The translations under genes and the position numbers were made by a program. DNA of 64,000 nucleotides from positions 124,001 through 188,000 of the forward strand of contig JAAXNY010000001.1 of NCBI GenBank assembly GCA_013420905.1, given 5' to 3'. This stretch comes from Collybia mongolica (lineage: Eukaryota > Basidiomycota > Agaricomycetes > Agaricales > Clitocybaceae). Position 1 is the stretch's first letter. Each line of letters opens with the position of its first letter. Shown piece by piece: positions 47,432 to 58,782 of the stretch. Below the pieces are notes generated by a model. That model saw nothing but the letters and a program-made list of their open reading frames with translations. It had not been told where the DNA came from and made no database searches.

Positions 47432-47914
47432 TCATGTGAGCACAGCAGACGGCATCAGACATCGGTGGAAGTAGTTGAAACCGAGGTTGCGACCTTTGGG
47501 ATGAGCCAATTGCACGAAGACAACTAAATACCACCAATTGCAATGTAGGATTAAAAAATACACACACAGGCGCATGCCCGGGGAAGGTCTCGAATTTGGT
47601 GCAGTGATTTGAGAAGTCGAGAGAATCTTCTCAATTCTCTGATGCATCATTACACTGTGGCAGAATAAGGAACACTGCCTGGGAGGCTGTGGGACACGCA
47701 AATCCTCTCGGCTAATTGCTCCATCATCACCGGGATTACAATGCGCAAATGAGTATTGATGATTTGTGTATCCCGGCACTATATTTTTGTCCCTGGGACC
47801 TGACATAGGAATGAACGCGGGGTCTCGAGTAAGGCATATTGCAGAATTTGGTACAAAGTCGTAACAGAGAACATATTTTTTATGAGTGATGTCATGATCA
47901 GGATCAGGAATCAC
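47432..47914 (-). CDS. 160-codon open frame, unrecognised
   Basis: A continuous minus-strand frame from an ATG at 47914 without introns. It is cysteine- and histidine-containing (SLFCHSVMMHQR) with a hydrophobic stretch near the end (LCVYFLILHCNWWYLVVFV). No family is recognised. Its length is somewhat more than expected by chance here, but the composition gives no strong support. Confidence 0.25.
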   Translation of the reverse strand: MIPDPDHDITHKKYVLCYDFVPNSAICLTRDPAFIPMSGPRDKNIVPGYTNHQYSFAHCNPGDDGAISREDLRVPQPPRQCSLFCHSVMMHQRIEKILSTSQITAPNSRPSPGMRLCVYFLILHCNWWYLVVFVQLAHPKGRNLGFNYFHRCLMPSAVLT

Positions 47915-49480
47915 GTGTCATTTTATTTTGTTTGTTTTTGCCCTCATCCACACTCCACGAAGAACAGTCTATTTGTCTGATCCAGCTAGAGCTTTGAAAA
48001 CTTCCATGGCTATTATTTTACTCATGCCCTAATTGCTTAGGATAGTGCGTTGATGCAACAAGTCAGAAGAGCTGGGTTGTGGTGCGGAACAGGAAGAATT
48101 GTCTAAGGTGACGTTGATGCGCTTGACCAGTGGTTAAACATCTCTAAAGAGTTTCTACCATGCGTCATTAGCTCATCCAAGTCCCCGGACCTGCCCCATT
48201 CAGCATAAACGACTCTTGTCTTTCAAGCTCTTGTGACCATACTAGATGGGCCCTTATTCGGCTGTTGTGATTGGCTAGCACCTTGGACGTTGCGGAAGGA
48301 GGGCTAAGGAAAACATCGGAGATGACACAGCATGAATCTTCTAGTGTCAGTACTTGCTATATTTTCCAGCTTTGTGTCTACATCTATGCAATTAGGCCCA
48401 TGACATGTGCTTTCCACGCAGCACATAATTCTTGAGGTCTCAGACCCTCGATGACAACCAACGACTGTTTGGGAAGGTGAACGGATACAGATGGAACTAT
48501 AGCAGGTTTATCACAATCCACCATCAGTGTTATATAGTATATAAGGCACGTCTCAGTCTATCGCAATCCTGGTTCTTCGCTCGTCTGCACTTAACAATGC
48601 TAATCCTTAGCAGTCTTCCCTCAATTAGTTCGACCATACCGCATCCAGGCATCATTGGGATGCTGGTATATCAGGATTTGGAGTCGTATTGTTACACGAT
48701 ACGCCATATACAAGGATTGTATCCATTATAGCTCTTGGACATAAGCATTTGGATATTGCTCGGTAATTGGTACATGAAAAATGCGGATCTGAGCACACTA
48801 TATTCATTGTTGCTACGTGGCGTTTGGTATCTCTCCAGGCTACCCCCGTATCCGCGGTCTCCCCGTCGAAGTCGTGCACCTGGACAAAAGGAGACCACTT
48901 ATTCACGCTGGTGGTATATGAATTGTGGTTATAATACTTTTAAAAGGTACACCCGTAACAGCCGGCTGTCTTACTCGAGGTTCTTCACGTTGGCAACTGG
49001 GCCATGGAAGTTTTGAGATCCGCCATACGTGGGAATTGAATACTTAGTTTAGAACCTCGATATACTGCTTGCACCTTTCAGGAACGCGTTGGAGAAGTAT
49101 GCGTTGCTGAAGAAGATGCCACTTTTGAACCCTCCGAGAGCATAAATATCCTACCGATCTCCTTGCCAGAAATTCACTGGCCACGGTAAGTATTGGTCGT
49201 TCAGTTTGTCGTATGCCTAGCGTGCTATTTGAAGACTGCTTCGTCTCACCTCACTCCAATCACGTAAAACTTGAGACTTCCAAAACCCATATGGTGGCTT
49301 CGCAACAAGGAAGGGCTATACAAGGCAAACGGAGCTCCTAATCTAATCGCTTCTTCACAAGCTTCCAGGCCCTATTGTTGCTACCACGAGGACTACACGA
49401 GCCATCTATCAGAAGTAAAAAGTACAGCGCCAAACGTTCTTGCCTTGAAATCTCTCAGCTCTGCCCTGATGAGTACTCGC
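47915..49480. other. 1.6 kb with possible exon remnants, no gene assigned
   Basis: One stretch, 49081-49185, is bounded by ttcag and gtaagt and encodes ERVGEVCVAEEDATFEPSES, which looks like an exon. A frame near 48810-48930 (FGISPGYPRIRGLPVEVVHL) is also protein-like. I could not join them into a gene. Confidence 0.25.
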
Positions 49481-49486
49481 TCTATC

Positions 49487-50483
49487 ATGTCGGATCCAGA
49501 CCCAGTACCTCACTGGGACCAACCCAATGTCCATACCTCTGAGCGTTGTGAGTGCCTGTGTTTCCCAATCATACTAGCTGCTCAGATGAGTTTAGTTTGC
49601 GCGGCAGATGCAGATGTGTCATTCTCCTCAGATGACGGCGTGCTCTTCCACCTCCATAGAAAGTATCTAGAAGTAAACTCCGAAGACATTTTGCCATCCA
49701 GAGCTTATACTGAGCATGACTTCATTCTAATGTTCAGCTATACTTGAACTGCTTTTCCAGTTCATTTACCCAGGGCGCCATCCTTTCCTTCCTTCCGTGG
49801 GTTTCGAAACGCTCGCACCGCTCGCTGAAGCTGCTGAGAAGTACAAGGTATATGCTGCAATGAATGCTTGCAGGATGTGTATGATGTAAGCCCTCGAGTC
49901 TTGCTATTCCTTCCCATAGCTCTAAAACCTGGGCTCAGAAATATACTACCCGAGAACCCCAAAGAAATAATGGCATATGCTGTGAAAGATAACTACCCCG
50001 AGATCATGAGCCGTGCTGCTCCCCTTCTTCTGGATATATCCCTTACCGAGATTCTCGAGAAACTGCCACAAAACTTGGTTGTTCCCTGGATACGTCTTTC
50101 CATCCATATATGATATGGGTATTAAATTCAGTAATGGCGGCGATACAGAGGCACGTTTTCACAGCAAATGGATGGATTGTATACAATCTGCTTGCCGCTT
50201 CCGCACAACCGTTTATGAACAAGGACTGACTGGTACATTCCATTGCCGCTATGGCGACCACACCACTAGCCAGGTTTGCAGCTCATGCTCAAAAAGGCCG
50301 GAAACCGCCATTATTTGTGTTCTAAGCGAGCTCCACAAAGGACCAATATCCCTGAGATATCTGGACCGTACTTTCGACCTTAAGTTGGTATGCTGTGACC
50401 GCATTAAGCCAGCATTCTTGGCATGGCGCCACAAAGTGGAAGCTGAGATACTAAATATTCCAAACTTCATGTCGTTCCTATAA
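49487..50483 (+). pseudogene. BTB/POZ domain protein 4, apparently decaying
   Basis: Start near 49487 (MSDPDPVPHWDQP). The BTB core is recognisable: DADVSFSSDDGVLFHLHRK, LELLFQFIYPGRHPFLPS, LAEAAEKYKVYAAMNACR; then MAYAVKDNYPEIMSRAAPLL and LPQNLVVPW, and a C-terminal exon with CSSCSK and LAWRHKVEAEILNI. Two defects show: the frame shifts between about 49720 and 49745 inside the BTB domain, and the usual donor after VVPW (gtgag or gtacg in the siblings) reads atacgt at about 50090. A downstream gtcttt donor could rescue the second. It may be a pseudogene or a gene with altered splicing. Confidence 0.65.
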
Positions 50484-50985
50484 TTTTTCCACAAGCGTAG
50501 CATAGAGATTACATATCAGAGGTCAGTTTGGTGCCCGACGGAACAGGAAAATTAATGGTATCAAGTGCGGCCTGTTGTCTTCCAGTACGTACATGTGTTA
50601 TACGAACCCGATATATAATACGTGGATTAAAACAGAACACTAAGAGAGCCAGGAAACCAGAGGGAGGATGGCGCTCTGTGGTTTTGTTCAAACATTTGGA
50701 TACGTGTGTTCATCATTCCCAATTTTAATCTCCCCCTGATCTGCAGGGGCTTATGGTAGGTCATTGATATTGATGGCATGAGTAATTCATGGGGCCACAT
50801 ATACTATTAACGCCCAATTCGGCATCCGCGTTTTCTCAGCTCCACGACAATAAGTACGTATACTCTCATACTGGGACGTATCGCCCAACCTGCGGGAACA
50901 ATCCACGTGTATCCGAGAAGTGTCAGCCCACATCCACTATATTAAATTTCCTGGCGACTCAGATGCCAACTTAATTCATGGCTGA
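50484..50985. other. spacer, no gene recognised
   Basis: Short frames only. Confidence 0.4.
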
Positions 50986-50989
50986 GCAG

Positions 50990-51245
50990 ATGTTATTTTC
51001 CGGTCATGCAATGGCGTCCTGTTTCATATCCATAGGAGGGGAAGGACCGAGGAACGTGAAATTTGCCTCGGCCTCACGGTTATATCTCTAGTCAGGTTTA
51101 GATCCATTATTCAGAGGTGCTGGAAATCGCTAACGTTCATTTTCTAAGTGAGCTCCACAAAAGGTCACTGTCACCGAGGTATCTGGCCATACTCATTATC
51201 TCAAATTTGTATGTTGTGACTGCATGGCGCTCAAAATTGGGGCAT
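50990..51245 (+). pseudogene. BTB gene relic
   Basis: Encodes SCNGVLFHIHR near 51000-51035, matching the start of the BTB core in the neighbouring genes. After a large internal deletion there is a stretch at about 51145-51240 (SELHKRSLSPRYL) that is close at DNA level to 50325-50440 of BTB 4. A short, internally deleted remnant. Confidence 0.65.
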
Positions 51246-53360
51246 GTTCTTGCGTGATGAACAATCTGCGGATAGTAAGCGCATCCCTACTCTCAATCAC
51301 TCACATATCTGCTTCCGCCTAAGATCTCAGATACATCTTGCCATCTATGAATTAACTTTACAATGTTCCTTTGAGCGTCAAATCAATTCGAGTTTAGGGC
51401 ACAAAATCGAATTCGAGCGTAATTTATCTGAGTAATTACGCACATGGAATTGCAGTGCCCCACAGAATTTAGGTACGCAAATCTATTTCGGAGAGATGAA
51501 TCCACAGGTAGAAAACCATGTCCGGGTACTTTTTGTCTCCACTAATACTGCACCTTCCCGCCACAGTTGCCGTCTTGGGGACTCGTCTCATAAGAGATAC
51601 TACAAAAATGGACGTTACAAACGACAAAATACTCAGAGCTTGAGTATCCGGTGGCTATATCAGCTTATTTGGGGAATCGATGGCTGAGGGGCTTGTTGCG
51701 TGGCTACTCGAGACTCTACTATCAGGCTTAACCTGTTCACAAGGGGCGTCGTCTGAATAGGAATCCATGGGGTGGAGGCTGAACTTACTCATGGACCTCA
51801 CAACGGCAATCTTTCCAAGCAATTTGATGGTCTGTAGAACATCAGGCTTTGTGGGTGCAAAACTCCAATCCGACTGATTTAAGTGTGGTGTATGGTCATT
51901 TTACAGCAAAACATAATCAATCACAACTGACCTTTTCTGACACGGATATCAACTTACTTGTCCAACGAGGCTTAAATGTGGTTGTGAGTAAGACGCAAAA
52001 AGAAGTGGCCCTAGTGGACCTACCTGTAGTACTTTAGACCGACCCGTCCGCATCCGTATACGCACACTTGCACCCTCCAAGCCCAAGGTCGATTTTAATT
52101 ACAATGGGCCACTTTAGTACGGAGTTGCGGAGGTCCAAACTCCATGCTTAAGCGTTGTGATTTTGCATTGTGGTATGACACCTGCCAATCCGCCCAATCC
52201 ACATGTGCACTGTGTCCACCCTTACCCCGACCAAAACCCAACTACGTGTACGGTCCCGCCCGAAATGCTCAACCCCCCCATTTTCCAGTGTTTTCCAGTG
52301 GGCCCGAAGCACTCTACAAAGAGCTCCTCATCCAAGCTAAAAACTCACCGGAGCGTCTAAAGCATTTTTTTAGGGGTGAACCGAGGGTTCCGCGTGCATA
52401 TTGAAGAGGGAATAATGGAGTATTTTGCGATTCTTGAGCCACCGAGCTGAATATAAGGTGGGTCTCATAATAGGTCATGAATGAGAATCCGATGCGGAGA
52501 CCATTCGAATGAAAAGAGTTTATGGGAAGTCATGTGATGAAGTGGCGGGACACCACGTGGATTTTTGATCGGCGCCAAACTCAATACAGCCTTCCATCCC
52601 GCCTAATGGATCCTTGGCCTTATAGACCAAGCGCGCGGACTTCAAATTTGCAATGGACATCTCGAGAGACCTTTCGTATCACATAGATTCAAAGGCCATA
52701 GCCAATGTGCGCTTCTTCGGGTTTTGGAATGAAGTCAGATTTAGTGGCTTGGTGCTACTAGCATCACATCTACTCTTTCATGTACCCCTGCGGCCTTGTC
52801 TATGTTGTGAGATTGCGAGCCAAAGCCCGGAAGCGAAAGTAATGACCCCAAAGAGACGTCATTACTGACGCGAACACATTTTTCGATGGACAGGACTCGG
52901 GTTGATGTTCCCAAACCCACAACCCACAAAGTCCACGGGCATATTCTCGCTCTCCAGAACAACTGCAATCTCGAAACCAATCACCAACTCTAATTTCAAC
53001 CCCATTGAAATGACAGTATTTCGCATAGCAACCTGCTAGCCTTCGTACATCAGAGCATGACCAGGACGTGAAAAAACTTGGAGGATACGAAAAGAACGCA
53101 TCAAAACTACTGCTTCGGCTCTGCGATTGCGACGGCTCACGAGAGACTCCATTGTAATTGCTAGCCAATATGAATCGTGGCCATGAATTTCAAATGAGTT
53201 TTGGGCTGGGTGCTGAACAATGACTTGTATGTTGTGGCCGACTCATCGTCATGTGATACCCGTGCAATCTACCCATTGGCCATGGACAATGAAACAATGA
53301 TGAGTAGCGGCCATGATCTCCCATTCCGTGCACAATCATACAATTTAGATCCTTCGTTTC
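51246..53360. other. 2.1 kb without recognised genes
   Basis: Contains a minus-strand frame at 52800-53168 (122 codons, starting MASNYNGVSREPSQ, Cys- and Trp-rich) that might be a small gene but matches nothing I know. Confidence 0.35.
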
Positions 53361-53363
53361 CCT

Positions 53364-53375
53364 TATATATATATA
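53364..53375 (+). promoter_or_regulatory. TATA-like element of the F-box gene
   Basis: TATATATATATA about 70-80 nt upstream of the ATG at 53445, a plausible core-promoter position. Confidence 0.4.
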
Positions 53376-53444
53376 CCCTAGTCATATATCGTGCATAGCA
53401 TACATACTAAAGTGTCGTCGTCAGAGCTCAGCAACCCTGCCAGA

Positions 53445-55074
53445 ATGTCGCTTTCAGGACTCTTTTCGGTATGTTGTCGCTCGAATCTTGTGTGTTTGGA
53501 CTAACCCTCGGCCTTCCCTATAGAAATGCCAAACTCGGAAGCGTGACCCCTTCGCGATTTTTCAGTTTTCCCGTCGGCCAAGCTCCACAGAACGGACAAC
53601 TATCAACGCAATTCCTCCAGAAATCCTGTTGGAGATTTTTCACCAATGTCTCCCACCAGACTCCTCCAACATGAATATATCACGTTGTACTTCCCCCCTA
53701 CAACTTACACAAGTATGTTCGCTATGGCGCCAACTTGCTTTCGAAACGTCGAACATGTGGGCTCGTCTGCACATAAACAATGGTTCGCAGTCTTCCAATC
53801 AACACGCTGCCATGATTGTGCCAGAGTGGATTTCTCGGGCGAAACATCAGCCCTTTTCTATCACCTACACTTTTACTGCAGATGCGCTTCTACCAGCGGT
53901 GGCAACTCTCGCAACTGCCCTGCTCCCGCGTGTTTCCCAACTACGAGTTCTTCGGTTATCTATGTCAATCTCACTCCTCGATCACCTCGCTGGAACACTT
54001 CGCGGTGACTTACCACTCCTTGAAGTCCTCCAGTTGGAGATGATTACAGAGCGAGGAGAATATCCACTACTGCCTCGTGGTAACACGATCAATGTCACAG
54101 GTTCGGCAAATCTTCGCGAGGTGTCCTTCAAAACGGAAAGTTGTTCCACTGGCATACTAAAAAGCAATATTATATCAAATGTGTCCTGGGGACAGTTGAC
54201 GAAACTGAGCTTAGAAGAAACCGCCCTACCCCTTGTACTTTTTCGCGCAGTCCTAGTCCAGTGCACGAATCTGGTGTCATGCGATTTATTGGTATTTCAG
54301 ATCGAACGTTGGGAGGTGGACCCGCCGCCTCTGGAGGATTTACACATACTACCTTACCTCAAGGCATTGTCGATTTCATATGCAGGATCCACTCGCGGAA
54401 GGGTCTATCCGCTTTTCGAAGCGTTAATCCTCCCGAAGCTGGAAATACTGAATATAACTGCCATCAAATCCCGAGGCGCGAGCCGTGTGACGCTCCTGTC
54501 CTCTCTTATCCGACTCCAGGAACGCTCTCGTTTTCCACTGCGGGAATTCTCGATTTCTGGAATCTCTGTCGAACTAGGACCGTTACTATGTTTCCTCGAT
54601 CTAGTTCCTCAGCTTTCGAATCTTTACCTTGAGTCTGCACGCGATCATTATTGCGGCTATACAACCTTGCCACAGCTTCTTTCCTACGACCCGGCGGCAC
54701 AACACAATATTCTACCTAACCTTGTACACCTGTACCTGGGGGAATCATTTTCGGATGAGCTCTTTGACTTCGATGTCGATGAGGAGGTCCCAGATAGCGT
54801 CTCGTCCCTCCTTTGCGATGAAGCCATCATTGCCGGGATTTCTACTCGGTGGTGGAGGCGCAAGCATTACCCACATGTGCAACCCTCCCTCACACGCCTA
54901 CGGACGGCAACGATAAAGCTCCAAAACGTGCCAAGGGCTTGGTGTTCTGCTTTCCGGTCATCAGAGAAACGAGTTCGGGAGCTCAGAAGGGAAGGGTTGA
55001 TGCTAAACATGCTTCTCGGAAAGCGTGCACACGCGGTGCGCCCACCGTTGATGCAGTATACGGATGTTATATAA
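53445..55074 (+). CDS. F-box domain protein
   Basis: Exon 1 53445-53468 (MSLSGLFS), intron 53469-53523, exon 2 53524-55074; 524 aa. The F-box lies at about residues 37-90: INAIPPEILLEIFHQCLP, then QLTQVCSLWRQLAFETSNMW, the form typical of mushroom F-box proteins. The rest is leucine-rich with an irregular repeat-like pattern (LPLLEVLQLEM, LPYLKALSI, LPKLEILNI, VPQLSNLYLES), which in this class usually binds the substrate of an SCF ubiquitin ligase. The target is unknown. The frame is intact. It lies tail to tail with the gene at 55384-56534. Confidence 0.85.
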
Positions 55075-55383
55075 ATAAGAAAAGTGGGGCTGTTGTATTG
55101 GTAAGAGCGTACTACCTGTTATCTGGTCGATCGCACCAAATCAGTGATCTTGAACATCCTCATGGTGTACACTTCCGAACAAAATAGTTGCCAAATCGTG
55201 TTAGGAGTTCGTCATGTCGTATCTCATGTATGGGCAGCGTAGGGGGTAAAGGAAAAGGTTAAAGGAGTGGATGTCGCAGGTGGAGCGATATGCGAAGGTG
55301 AGAACGAAAAGAATATATCTGCCTTGAAGTATCTAAAATCAAGTGGAGGGCTGCGAAAGTAAAAGTAAAAGTGAAAAAAGTTA
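55075..55383. other. short convergent intergenic region
   Basis: 309 nt between two stop codons on opposite strands; presumably holds both polyadenylation regions. Confidence 0.4.
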
Positions 55384-56534
55384 TCAAGAGGAATGGCGCG
55401 ACATTTGGCGAGTGTGGTTGGGGCAGATCCAATGTTCTTTCGTCAAGTTAGATCTCCACCTCTTTAGACTCAGGCTTCGAACGAACCGCGGCAGCGATGG
55501 CGGCTTGCAAGGCGTAGCGGATTCAGTTTCAGAGGTTGATGTCACGTGATTATAGGTTGGGCGCTTCAAGACCTCTGAAGGAGGGGCAGGGGTATCCCTG
55601 CGCCGGCTCTTCCGAAGGCGTCGACTGAGGCGATGCGGGCCCGGATCCGTAAACAAAAGCCGCGAATAACTTGGGGTATTGGGCGCCTCTAAATCCGACC
55701 ACGACGAAGATCCTTCATCGTCGAGTTCGGCCATGTCGACGGAAACATAATTCGAAGTTGAAGTGGTAGTGGTTGAAAATGCTGAGCACTGCGGGCAGAT
55801 TCAGTGGGGAAGATACATTCACAACTTTCACGACATACAAGATTGTATTCTGCCTGCAGAGTCCTGTCGGATCCCGCCGACATGGGTCCTTCCTCGTAAC
55901 CCTCGTCTGTTATCGTCCGCTCATCATTCTTTTTCATCTTTTTATACCACATATTCGCAAATGAAGTTCGTGGATCGAACTTAATATCCGCCTCCAATTC
56001 GTCTAGAAAGGAGAATCGTCGATGATTGGGATGTGCCTTTCCAAGCATGGAACCTCTGAGATAGACGTCCAAGCCCTCTAGCGTGGATGAAGTCTGGGTA
56101 CGGCGAAATCGATCGAAGGTGAGCGGCGTGCGCGTTGAGAAAAGGAATTCATAGTTGTCTCGGAAAAATGCTACCGTCCCAGTGTTTTCGGAAAAGGGAA
56201 TTGTGGAGTTTCCGATAGTGAGGACCTGCGACCTATTGTCGAAGGCATCTGTAGGAGATATCGGTGATTGAGTGTCATCACAAAGAGAGTCTAATAGATT
56301 TGCTCCAGAGAACGCAACAATCTCTTCCTCGGGATCCCAAAGAACGGCGAACGTCAGTGCAGCGTTGGGAGGAACAACGTCGGACCAACGATGTTCTCTA
56401 GTTGAAATGGCAAGTGATAATATTCGGCTGCGCCTTCTTGCCTAAATTTGCAAATTTGTGAAAGAAAGACGGGAGACACAAAGAGACCTACTAACCTTGT
56501 TGATATGGCGAGATTGACCTTGTTGCCTTTCCAT
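55384..56534 (-). CDS. unrecognised 348-aa protein
   Basis: Exons 56534-56496, 56441-55839 and 55788-55384, all in phase (intron 1 gttagt..ttag, intron 2 gtatgt..cgcag, 50 nt). N-terminus MERQQGQSRHINKARRRSR, basic; the centre has WSDVVPPNAALTFAVLWDPE and FLFSTRTPLTFDRFRR; the end is rich in serine and arginine with an acidic patch MAELDDEGSSSWSDLEAP and basic LSRRLRKSRRRDTP. No known domain, signal peptide or membrane helix. Without the second intron the frame would hit an early stop at 55689, so the intron decides the C-terminus. Confidence 0.65.
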
Positions 56535-58782
56535 CTGATTAACTAGCAGGCCGCTAAACCTAGGATCTCAAGTGGACAAAGAGATCGCAAAGAAAACTGG
56601 ATTCTGGAAACACGTGCGCGGTGTGAAAGGAACGCCAAAGAGTGATTGAGGAGGTGGGTAACGTACAACGAATAGCACGGGACTAAGAAGACTTGGTGTC
56701 GCAGAGAAAGTACAACTGTGTGTACCTGCACACGAAGGCGAGAGTCGAAACGAAGACTCTTGAAGGAGAAGTATTTGAAGTGAAAGAAGGCCCACGAGGT
56801 CGATCATCAAATCATTTAATTGGTGCCCTGATAAGATCCCCGTTCCAAGTCGGACGTTTTCTGTGGGAGAAAAAGCCTTGAGTCTTTTCATGTAATGCGC
56901 TCCTGCTATCAAAGGCATAATCAATACAATCTACCACGTGATGCGGCACGGGGATTCAGAGTGGACATGACACCATGAGGGGTGGTGCTGGCCCATCTAA
57001 ATGACATATTCACTGTATAAAACACACGAAAGCATGGAGAACACGACGTTCGGAAAGAGTCAAACGAAGGGGGGTGAGAGGCGGAGGATCCACGTTTCAG
57101 TGTTCGATATGCCCCAATATATTTCGTTGGCAACAGTCGCAAAGGTATCTCAGACTGACCCTCAAGATGAACGCACAATTCTCACAAGCGACTGTACGTT
57201 ATTGGGTTGGGATGGATAACCTCGTGGGTGTGCCAGAATTAGCTCGCCTATGAATCTGCTGGTTATCGCGTTGTCAATGATCGGCGACTTGTTTTTGATT
57301 GAATATGTCGGAAGGCGATAGAAAAGTAGCTACAAGCAGGATGACGAAGATCTTTCGGACTCAAATGATATAACGGCTCACTGGTTCATCCGGGAAGCCC
57401 GTCCTTGCTTCTTATGAGATAGGGTGTTGGCGCACACATTTGCAGATCAGCCGTGTGTATCTGGTCGTATTACCAGAAGAGTTTGCATCTTTTGCGACCT
57501 GCTACTGTGCTTCGAGAATTCTTGTGGAATAGTCGGATCGCTGTTGTCTCCTCGGAAGGGTGCGAGTGCTTGCAAGGCAGGTAGGACCCTTTTTGACGTT
57601 GGTCCACTCGTACTTCAGGTTTTATTGGAATCAGCGGTTCGAAGAGTTGAGAACTATGGACGGACGTGGAGAGTAATGAGCGATAGGGAACATAAAAGAG
57701 TTGGAAGAAAGCACCACGTGATTGTTACCCGGTAAACCGGTAAATGCCGATAAAAAAAAATCAACAAGTTTAACCCCACCCAGACGGTGATGGCAAGCCG
57801 AAAACTCATCAGCCTTCAAAATTTCAACGTCAACGCTCAGCGCTCAGCGCTCATGCATCTTACATAATGCTCAACGTTCAAAAGAAACACAATCAATCGG
57901 GACAGGGACTTGCCAAAAATTTGTCCAGGTTATTCTTGCCAATGATGTTACTGGTGCGACTTGTTCTGGCAGGGCCTACTAAACCCATTCGTCGGTCTCT
58001 GACTCTTGGCACCTGTACCTGTCTGATCTTTCGGCGTCAGTCGACAGCTATACCGAAGAGCTTGACTGGAAGCGTCAGGGCTTGGGAGGTAGGGTTGAGG
58101 CCTGGTTATACCCAATCCCTAAGGAGAAGAGAAAAACGAGACGAATGAATTAGAGGTGAAATGTTGCAGAGTGAAGGCTCCTATGCGGGATGTGTTGAGG
58201 GTTTCTCTCGGTGCCGACAGTGATGACATGGTCGTGGCAGTGCAGTGAATGTTAGCATCTGATCACTGGAATATCAGCCACCCTACGACGATCATCTGAT
58301 CTGAAAATTGGGTACCATCCTAATTGCCTTCGCCTTGTTCCTAAATTTACTGAACCTCCAGTGGTGACAAGGATGCTGAACTTGGTTTTTCATTCGTCGT
58401 ACGTCCATTCCCGCGGCTTTCGCGCACTGGGAAAATTGGACCCACATGGTTGATTGGATCGGCCTTAGTGGGCCTCAGAAGCTGATTCCACATGTACAGG
58501 TGGTGAAAAATGTCGCTTCTTGCTCGTAATGGGGGATCACTGATGATTATAGACAAGGGCCGGAGCCATCTCGCAAGCGTTGAACTGACAGAACTAAATC
58601 ATACTCTGGCAAGCTTTTCTCGACCATCTCCGCCCAACTGTCAATACGGATCATCTTGTTTGCTTGGACTTTCAAAATTGTCCCAGCGCTATGTATATAG
58701 CGAAGGCCGTTCAGCTATTCCCAGCTTCGAGGCCAGGGCTTCTTTCATCTTTTTCCCCCCTTCTACTACCTTATCCCGCAAA
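56535..58782. other. 2.2 kb intergenic, no gene recognised
   Basis: Several short frames (longest 103 codons at 57424-57735) with no domains or consistent splice structure. Confidence 0.35.

Noticed and set aside
53646..54632. Several overlapping plus-strand frames inside the F-box gene
   Set aside because: Shadows of the 481-codon main frame in other phases.
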